The translations under genes and the position numbers were made by a program. From Prostheceraeus crozeri (lineage: Eukaryota; Platyhelminthes; Polycladida; Euryleptidae): a DNA stretch of 64,000 bases. Position 1 is the stretch's first letter. Every line of letters starts with the position of its first letter. Location of the stretch: the NCBI GenBank assembly GCA_907163375.1, contig CAJQUW010008761.1, positions 1 through 64,000 on the forward strand. Direction: 5' to 3'. The notes below the pieces were generated by a model that worked only from the letters and a program-made list of their open reading frames with translations, did no database searches and was not told the origin of the DNA. Of this stretch, positions 55,690 to 64,000 are shown in pieces.

Positions 55690-58600
55690 GTCGGACTAAG
55701 AATTAGTTAAAGCGCTATTAGGTTTTAAAGAAAATGTAATGCAAATGGTCGAATCTAAAATGAAGTTGTCTCAATCTCTCCACCTTGCTCCAAGCACCGA
55801 CGCGATTTACCGTGTCTAATCAAGGTTTTATGGAATCGTTATATCAGAAAATGATGCTTGGTCATTTGCAAATTTTACATACGAGCACGATGACCACTTT
55901 CATAATCAATTATTCAACACATGCTTTGCCTGCTCTGCTCATGCGTGATGCAGATGAGATGATTCAAAATCTATGATCGAAGATTAAATCTCATGAGGTT
56001 CAATGGAAACCATCAGAGTCAATCGGATTATTAATTGCTCACTATCTTGGACTAACCATTTTCTGTACTCCATGTTTTGTCAACGTTTTCGAAGCCAAAA
56101 AGGAATTTGAAAGCCGGAATAAGTAGGCCTATTGAAATTGTGCAAATCATATGGATCCTCTGATTATCGAAGTGAGTTTCCAACGATGTGTCGTAAAAGA
56201 AAAGTTACAGTCTTGAAGGTAAACCTTTTTTAATTGGTAAGAAGACGCTTATATTTTTCATACTGCTTTGTTACATTAAAAAGTCTAAGTGATGTATCAT
56301 GTAATTTAGCTTTGATCAAAGCAAACTAGGCAAATCATAAGAATTCGCGATTTTGATAGTATTTGTTTCTACATTTTGATCAAAATTTTAAAGTGCAATC
56401 ATCGACTCGATTTTAGGCGCATGCTAGTTTCTCTAATGGAATTGAAGTATTTTTCAAAAAGGACACGATGTATTATTCCATCCAAATACATATATGAGCG
56501 TCTTTCAGTTTTGGATTTCACGTTGTAATTAGTTTAGTAATAACTGAAAACTTGATAAATTCTCGCATGACTCTGTGTGCATGTCAATGGATAAAATGAG
56601 ACTTATCAATGAAACTGCATGGGTTCCATTTTATGCTCAGAAGGATGACGTACGAATCAGAGGCTCATGGCATCGATCATTTTCCTTCTCAACATCAAAC
56701 ATTTTCAAGATTGTTCATGAGCATCAATCTACAATTCTATATTGCAGAAAACAACGATTTGGCACTTGATTAAATGTCTGTCAACTTCACCTCATCGAGA
56801 CTTTTGCCTTATCGCCTGTAACTTTTCAATCAAAGAAGAAACGTATCCGATGACAACCACTAAGTTTGAATGCCTTATTCTGCGAGACAAGCCCTATAAG
56901 CTGCTTAATGTAATTCCCTGGAAGCTAAAACGAAGGATAGAGATCAACTGCGCAAGATAAATCTTACTAAACATTTTTACAGTCGCACGTCTGATACTTA
57001 ATCCGAACTCGCTTACTAAACATTTAGACCCATTACACACTGCAGGACTAATCAGAAGAGATTAAATTGCTCGTGCGAAGTTTAATGATATATTAGATAA
57101 CCAACAATGGTGATGAGACTTAATACTCATCATTAAGCTACTGTTTTCATCACGTTATGCAAGGTGTTGATAACTCGCGACTACAAATGAAAACATGCAA
57201 ATTGGAAACAACTGTATTGTACAGCTCAAAAGCTAGATGCAGCAAAGTTACATAGAAATGAAGATGTATAATATTCATTCAATAGAAATGTTATAATTCA
57301 AAGTAACAAAATATTTTTCACTGTCAAAACATTAAGAGAAACGGCCATTGTAAATGATAGCGCAATCCAACGGTGCTATTTACACTTAATCCCTTCACCG
57401 GAACATTAGCAACAACAGTACAAAGCAGATGAACAATAAGCACATAATAAACATGATCCCATATATGTTCTTGCGAGAAATCCAAAATCGGTACGATGGA
57501 TATCAAAAATGCCGGAGTAGAGCATAAACAAGGCAAATAGGAAACCACTAAAATTGTACAACAGGACATAGTGACTGCTCACAATAAAGACCATTGATAA
57601 AAGACAATTGTCTAATCAGTTGATGCAAACATCTCGGATAAGTTAAAAAATAGTCACAAATTGAAGAGAAGTATTTTTGCTTTCAAGTGATTGTCATCTT
57701 GCAATTAGTTCACGGACGAAATTAATTTGATATCGCTACACTCTCATGATGTTCTTCTCAACTGGTTTAACCGAAAATAATCATTCTAAAATTTGTATCC
57801 AACATGATGTTTGATAAACAGCACAGGTTTCTTGTCAAGCATCCGACTGGAAATCTGAAAAGGAAAAGGAGATCGGGTAGAAAACATCAGTATCAATGTA
57901 GGAAAAATGCAAACTTCTTTTGTGAGCGACTATCCCAATATCAAAGTTCAACATTAAACGGCATGTAAACAAGGCAGTTCCAAAATCATTTTCGCGTTTA
58001 TTGAAGGCATTCTTAATTCATGTATTCACTCTTGCAGCTATCTGATCGTCTCCCATTGAAAAGCTAACGTATTTTTGATATAAAAGTCCATGAACTTCTA
58101 TTTGGCAGAAGGTTTGATATTTGCAGACAAAATTATCCAGAGCAATTAAAAAAATTAGAACCTTTTCAGACCATTTTTAGTAACCAGCATCGGTACTTCT
58201 ATTCTCCCCCCCCACATTTTTCAAGTTTTCCAAAATCATCAAATTTTGCCAAAGTTAGTCACATCGGGTTTAGAATAGACTCAATCTGTCACTGAGTGAC
58301 ACTACAGCACGACTGAGAAATCATACTTGAACCGTGGGATGAAGGATTGGTCCCTTGGATACTCAGTTAGAATACAAGGTACACCTGTGATCATGACCTT
58401 CGTGTGATTGTTGTCTACAGACAAATGACGGGCAGTTGTCTAATTCTGAGGCTGTAAATGTTCTGCAAGTCAGATAAGAGGAGTTTTACACACTCAACGA
58501 TATGCCACGTCAGTGAGAGCAGGTAGGACCAAGAGAAGATCGTTGACGATGCAACACTCCCGGGTGTCAACAACAGAAATGTGGGGGGGGGAGAACAGAA

Positions 58601-58969
58601 GTACCCCAGCATCATTATTGATGAAGGATTTGATCGGTTACATTGTCGCAGAAAGTAATCATTATGCTCTTGAGCTATACCGATCTCAGAGATCAAGTCA
58701 ATCGTAAATCTCTTTCTAAAGTTGATGCAAAAATTGCACACAGCAACTGAGGTGAGTTAAGGTTCCGATGACTAAAACAACATTTGATCTTCACTGACAA
58801 AATGGGCAAATGTTAAGTACGAAATTTCATTTACTCCTAATGCCTGTGTTTTGAAAGATTCGCCAATTAATTCGAAAGCATGTAATTAATGTATGTAATT
58901 TCAATTACTGACAGGGGCAATTTTACAGGATTTTTAAAATGATATTAATTCAATACAAGATGATGATGT
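55690..58969. other. Intergenic stretch, no supported gene
   Basis: No gene or clear repeat. TAGGCCTATT occurs near 56127, a short motif also seen near 52971 and 53286. Confidence 0.4.
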
Positions 58970-59172
58970 TGAAAAAGTGATGGTCTGACGTCACTTCTCC
59001 CCCATCATGGGGGGCTTGAACGGTGCAGACATAGCCAGACTTTTAACTGAAGAACTGTGATCTTTTAACCCAGATGCCCTTCTTGTCGACCTCCAATGAC
59101 ACTTTCGGGGCTCAACCAATGCACCGAAAGATCGCTAGGCCAAGCAGTTCATCACTGTGCCACGGAGACCGA
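58970..59172 (-). mobile_element. tRNA-derived SINE, copy 3
   Basis: On the minus strand the head GGTCTCCGTGGCACAGTGAT and a shortened AGCCCCGAAAGTGTCATTGG box region match copy 2, then GGGCATCTGGGTTAAAAGATC and GTGACGTCAGACCATCAC toward the 3' end. It lies just beyond the anoctamin 3' end. Confidence 0.82.
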
Positions 59173-59373
59173 GATACTCTTCTGATATTTATTTAGCTGC
59201 ATTTGGATTACTATTTGAGTTACCGGTAGTTAAAATTGATGTAAGACTTGATAATCGAAATTGAAAGTGTCGAATAAAAGCTCTGTGTCCTATTTGGAGG
59301 CAATATTTCATGGCAAAATCCTAATCGCCAGAGCTTCAGTTTGCACTTACTTGCCAAATAGTTATCCCTATAC

Positions 59374-61523
59374 CTGCTGCAGCTCCATCTCATCTTCACG
59401 AATAATTGCTGGTGATGGATTCTGTGACGCGGGCTTGCCAGTTTTACTGACAATGGTTTCTGCAGGCTTGAAACGTATTGTCTTGCGGATGGAGCTTGCC
59501 TCTGTCTCAAACATCATCTCTCGAGTCAGATAGCGTTCTCTCTCCATTTGCATCTTGACCTCCCGTGGAACGTCAGGGATAATCCAAGCAACGATGCGAG
59601 TGAGGAAGAAAACCGCGTGCTGAAATGAAAGAGCAATCTTGATACATGTTCAGTGACATGAAAGATTCGAAGCACTCACCTCAAAGATGATGATGAAGAT
59701 GAACCGGACTGCCATGATTAACCAGTAAATAGTAGTGTAACTGTAACGATATCGACTGTCGGGATGCTCGCGGAAGCCTCGATATCTAGAAACAAGAGTG
59801 ATTCCTGCAGAGACTCTGAACAAGAAGATGACTGCACTAATGTTTCAGTTTGAAGGGGAATGAATTGAGTGAATCAGAAATCAATTGATGCGCGATTGAA
59901 TAATGATCAACCTACAATCATTTGTTTATGCCAAGCGATGCTTAGCAACACTTAATAAAGTAAATTATATATCTAAATATTACCAACCCAAAGAAGCCTA
60001 GATGCGGATGTTAAAGTGATGGGTGAGTCATGTTATTATCAAATAAATCAGTTTTCATTGCAGATATCAAAAAGCAATAAATTACAACAATTTTAGGTCA
60101 CTATATTGACCCACTATTACCTTCAGGAAATTGGTTATTTCATTTATTAACCAACGTGCAGCATCACAAGTCAACTCCCTGCAAAAAAAGCGCCAGAGAC
60201 ATGGGCTAAAGTAGATCGCCAATCAGGATGATAGTTGCTCTCAGCATCCGAGTCAAGTTCCAAGATTAATTTTACGAATTATTCATTTACGAAAAACGAA
60301 GTCCCTGTAAAATGTCAAAATCTGTTCTATCAAGTATTCAAGGCATTATTTAAAAAATGTATTTAGCAGTGTCCTCAATCTCTTGGTAAGATGACCTGCT
60401 TAAGGGCAGCCTGCGACTCAGGTTGTCAACCTATCGAGGTTCTACGCATGCTGTTGTTTGCTCAATGATCTGAATGATGATATATCCGCTCCTGTTGTCA
60501 TCAAATTGTGGAAATATACATTGTTGAAATTTGCTACTCCACATGTATCAATCAATAAAAAGTCCATCAAATGCCCCTTGTACAGGGCTAGTTCTCTACG
60601 GAAAAGCACATGAGGAAAGAATAGGATGAAGCTAAAAATTTCAGTGGGCAGTCAATTATCACTAAAACATATCTTCGAAACTAAGGCTGCGCACCATAGA
60701 ATTTTAGGTAATTACAGCAAGTTCTCTTCTGTCTTCCCTTGTCTCTTTTCCAAAAATCTTGTCTTCAATGGCAAGTTGCATCAAGTTGCAACTACTATTT
60801 CTGAAAGTATGACTTGCAAATTTAAGTTTCCTCCAACTGTCCACCATACCTCTTTGGTTTTCATTAATTCCTTCACTCTCTCGACAGCGACATACTCCAT
60901 GTATTTAATTTTCAAGTTTCTTCTGACGCAATACATTTATGAAGCATTTAACTCGGAACAAATTCGTTTCGTACATATCAAAGTTTCAATTTCATAGGAC
61001 AACTCCGACTTACGGAACAATCCCGAACGTTACATGCAAAGAACTTAATTTTCTATTTTCCATCAGTTTTAGCCTCTAACCATGCAGACAGTGGTGGGCA
61101 CCGCCAACAAAAAATTTAGCTCCGTTAACAACTTAGGAATTAGTTAGTTCCGCTACTCGGCAAAAGTCCGCTAAATTTTTTTGAGTTTTGGAATCTCAAA
61201 TTACAAGCGGATTTGTGCCCACCACTACATACAGACGCCTCCAACTTTAAACTTAGAACATAAAGCTATGACTGCACAATAGATAAAATGCTAGGTCCGT
61301 GAACTCTTTTCAGTTCTCACACATGGAGACAGAAGATCACTTACTTGCAGTAATCGGGATTGGTTGAATTATCACTGGTTGAATTCGAAGTACCATCAAA
61401 GTCCGCAGTTTTGTAAACAGATAGAGTAAAATTGACGTATCCTTCAAGCGTTCCACTCGGACTGTAAATGAATTTATAAACTTGCCGTGGTATGAAGTCC
61501 GATGTAAATCCGATCACCAATGC
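59374..61523 (-). CDS. Anoctamin (TMEM16) C-terminal exons
   Basis: Anoctamins are ten-helix membrane proteins acting as calcium-activated chloride channels or lipid scramblases. Three exons on the minus strand agree in phase: 61523-61345, 59785-59680 and 59619-59374. The first encodes [15 protein letters not shown] and [17 protein letters not shown], hallmark sequences of the ANO1-ANO7 group. The second encodes [12 protein letters not shown] and a membrane helix ([17 protein letters not shown]). The third encodes the last helix ([18 protein letters not shown]) and a charged tail ([14 protein letters not shown]). Acceptors are CCACAG, TTTCTAG and ATTTCAG; donors GTAAGT and GTGAGT. After the third exon, CAG|GTATAG is either a donor or Val then a TAG stop; minus AATAAA at 59193-59188 favours a terminal exon. 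Upstream exons lie to the right, off the window or not found. Confidence 0.92.
61089..61227. mobile_element. hAT-like MITE (139 bp) in the anoctamin intron
   Basis: The ends CAGTGGTGGGCAC and GTGCCCACCACTA are inverted. The flanks CATGCAGA (61081-61088) and CATACAGA (61228-61235) form an 8-bp target duplication with one mismatch. An 8-bp duplication and a CAGTG start fit the hAT superfamily. Confidence 0.85.
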
Positions 61524-61698
61524 CTGTGGACGCAAGATTGGAGGGAGATGAGATATCGACAAGTGACAAACCATTTCAGCTAATTAGTGACCACAATAAG
61601 TGGCAGCAGGATCGCAAGGCTTCTGATATTGAGAAAATGAACTGTTTTATACTAGTAATTCACTAAAATAGTCACATCATCGAGTAAGTACATTACCT

Positions 61699-62243
61699 GG
61701 AGTAGCAACTCAGTATTAATTAAATCCCAATGTGTATCCAGCTACGATTTTACTGAATGAACTCGAGTTGAGACCCAGTATCAAATGTGAGACATTCAAA
61801 TTTTTGCAGTTTTTTAAGAAATTATCACGGAATTGACTGATCATGATAGCGATACAGAAGAAAGAATACTCGTATAGTATTTCACGAATCCTACGAGTCA
61901 TCACAACATTGGAGAGGTGATGTTTGTTAAATTAGCAATTCAATGGTTTACTTTTGCTTTAATGCTCAGCCTTGAGCGTGATCATATCTCAAGCTACCTG
62001 CCACTGAAACAGCAAAATATCATAATCAAAGGTACTGATCACAATTAACTTTAAAGATGTAAATGGGTCAACATTACTATTCAGATTCAAGAAATGAAGC
62101 ATAAATTTAGTGAATCAGAGAATCATGCCGATGAAAATTGAATTTTAAAACTTGAAATTTCAGCCAAGAACACGCAACAAGATCTCTACTTTTCCATGAA
62201 TACTTTCATTATGATGTGGTTCATGAAATTTCCTTGATAATCT
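61699..62243 (+). repeat. Dispersed repeat family, copy 2
   Basis: Same order of blocks as 50306-50870 (see there), with an internal region of low similarity (about 61745-61825). It lies upstream of the anoctamin exon at 61523, probably within an intron. Confidence 0.85.
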
Positions 62244-62335
62244 ACTTAATTTCCGCTTAATGAAGTTACCTGTTAGTAAATGCTCATTCCCTTTGATGTA
62301 CAAAATGTTTCATGCTAGCCTACGTACATTATATA

Positions 62336-62558
62336 CACTGTAAACTGTAAACCGTAAATATCCGTTAAAATTAACAGCTAAAATTAGTTTCACGGTTTTT
62401 TACATTCTGAACTGTAAATATCCGTAAAAACAGACGTTTATGAACAGATTTTAACTGGTACATCATTTTAACAGACATTTACGGATATTTTATGTGAAGC
62501 TTTTCTGTGAAGTTTAACAGCTATTTTAGCTGTTTCTAACGGTGTACAGTTTACAGCG
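62336..62558. mobile_element. TA-flanked MITE (223 bp)
   Basis: The ends CACTGTAAACTGTAAACC and the inverse of CGCTGTAAACTGTACACC match at 16 of 18 positions. TA precedes and follows (62334-62335 and 62559-62560). Internal AACCGTAAATATCCG-like sequences repeat in both orientations. Confidence 0.75.
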
Positions 62559-62689
62559 TAGAGGTTCCAAATCGCTAGTATATACAAGCACAGGAATAAT
62601 TTGCAAAAATTATTCTTAAAAATTGATCAAATTCTTCTTAGACCACCGGAACGTATTCTCCACAAAACTGAATCTTTTGATACAAAACA

Positions 62690-62729
62690 TTTTCACTGTA
62701 TGCTAAGAAATGCTAGCATACAGTGAAAA
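62690..62729. repeat. Perfect 16-bp hairpin
   Basis: TTTTCACTGTATGCTA (62690-62705) and its exact inverse (62714-62729) surround an 8-nt loop. Probably a small palindrome; no gene nearby. Confidence 0.7.
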
Positions 62730-63176
62730 TTTTCTGTGAAAATTTATAGTGAAACATTTCTATACCTATTATATACTTACTCTATGAGTCACATAAAAAG
62801 TTTGTCTTCTGCATTGCGTAGGGCACGGAAGCGTCAGTCGTGAGGATACAACAGTAGTGTCATTAGAAGAAAAACAGGGAAATTATATTGAAATACTTTG
62901 CTTTAAAAATTTTTTTTACTTTTATTTTCTTGAAGTACTTTCTTCTTCTCCAAATAAGATGGCAGTGGGCGGGAGGACCATATTCAAGAAATTTTCAAAA
63001 CTAAATTATTCTCTCCCGAAGTATTTATGCCACAATAAAAGAAAAATAAAGTATAGGTAAAGAGTTGCCAACGCTTCGGGTCCTGACCCTTACTCAAGAC
63101 AGTTGACTGTAAAATCTTCTCCAAAGCTTCGCCCTACATCTCTGTTAAGATTTAAACTGAAGATATGATGCTGAGA

Positions 63177-63992
63177 TGAATGAATGAATGAATGAATGAA
63201 TCACGAATTATATTATAGAAACTGGCATATGCAAATAGTGCTTCAAGGCCAGAGTACAATAACATTCAAATAAAATAAAAACATTTAAAAGCAGTCATTC
63301 AAAAATAATTTCTTAACAGACGTTTTAAAACTCTTCAATGAAACACTTGTCTGGACGGAGGATGGTTGATTGTTCCACACTATTGGACCACAAACAGAGA
63401 ATCGTCGGTTGCCAAAAGTCTTTAAGTTAACTCTGGGTACGACAATACAATTTGTTGAGGATGATCGGAGTCGCGAACGTTCAGGTAAGTCTCGAACATA
63501 ATGAAACATTTCACTCAAATAAATAGGTGCACATTCATTCAAGCATTTAAACATCAGACTTAGCACATGAAAATCGATTCTGGCTCTTACAGGTAGCCAT
63601 TCCAACTCTCTCAAAACTGGTGTAATATGAGCTGAGCGAGGGATATTTGCAACAAGACGAGCCGAAGCATTAATTACAGCCTGTAGACGTGTTTGCAGTG
63701 TTTTCGAAATTCCAAAAAATACACTTATACAATAGTCAAGTCTTGATAAAACAAGTGCTAAAACAAGCTTTATAGCAACAGGTGTTGTGACAGAGCGACG
63801 TATCGTTCGAATTTGTCTTAAAGCACCAAAACAGACAGCAACAGTTTTCGACACATTGATTCTAAAAGACAAAGTGCTATCAAGAAAGACTCCAAGGTAA
63901 CAAAAAGATGGAACAGTCCTAACAAGTTCATCACTTATTCTTACATATTCACTACAACCATTTTTCAGTCTCTGGCGCGTAGCACACCACAT
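63177..63992 (-). pseudogene. 3' end of a non-LTR retrotransposon (L2/CR1-like RT C-terminus)
   Basis: The minus frame 63992-63285 (235 codons, no internal stop) covers the end of an RT: CYLGVFLDSTLSF, RRSVTTPVAIKLV, SRLDYCISVFFG, ITPVLRELEWLPVRARI and FGNRRFSVCGPIVWN, a series common to L2/CR1-type elements of invertebrates. It runs off the right edge, so the catalytic motifs are not visible. The 3' side ends in a (TTCA)n microsatellite on the minus strand (63177-63200), as is usual for this clade. The open frame suggests a relatively young copy. Confidence 0.85.
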
Positions 63993-64000
63993 AATTTTTG

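Overview
The window is nuclear DNA of a multicellular animal, most likely a marine invertebrate. The evidence is spliced genes with GT..AG introns, AATAAA signals, a TTAGGG-type repeat block and many eukaryotic transposons. I cannot name the phylum. Host genes are sparse and most of the AT-rich sequence is intron, mobile element or relic.

Region 1 (1-10,150) is a virus-like block. A protein-primed family B DNA polymerase gene (591-4447, minus) of the Maverick/adintovirus type is split by one frameshift. Beside it lie a predicted seven-exon gene (minus, 7.3-4.6 kb, every coding intron in phase 0), a small minus-strand gene (8686-9150) and a small cysteine-rich plus-strand gene (9375-9665). Three of the promoters share a TATA box and an ATCCTCA motif. 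The block also holds three hairpins with co-varying stems (374-543), an interstitial telomere-like array (7709-7816), GC-core hairpins and short duplications. No integrase, capsid or packaging ATPase is visible, so the element is partial or continues off the left edge.

Region 2 (13.3-34.0 kb) is the 3' part of the host gene URB1 (Npa1, 60S ribosome assembly, plus strand). Six exons agree in reading phase. Two introns of about 9 kb carry a Tc1-like transposon with 202-bp terminal repeats, a PIF/Harbinger transposon with a nested insertion, foldback elements, non-LTR relics and a Penelope-like retroelement of the Naiad type (N-terminal GIY-YIG, then CxC, then RT).

Region 3 (34-64 kb) holds an intact effector-type caspase (39,620-40,606, minus), an intronless ankyrin-repeat gene (54,224-55,420, plus) and three C-terminal exons of an anoctamin/TMEM16 gene (59,374-61,523, minus). 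Between them lie a DD37D mariner-like transposon, two degraded Tc1 copies, a tRNA-derived SINE family (three copies in the window), a dispersed repeat of about 560 bp (two copies), hAT-like and TA-flanked MITEs, and the 3' end of a non-LTR retrotransposon at the right edge.

The host genes are unrelated to one another and show no operon logic. The region most likely to hold something undescribed is 1-10 kb.
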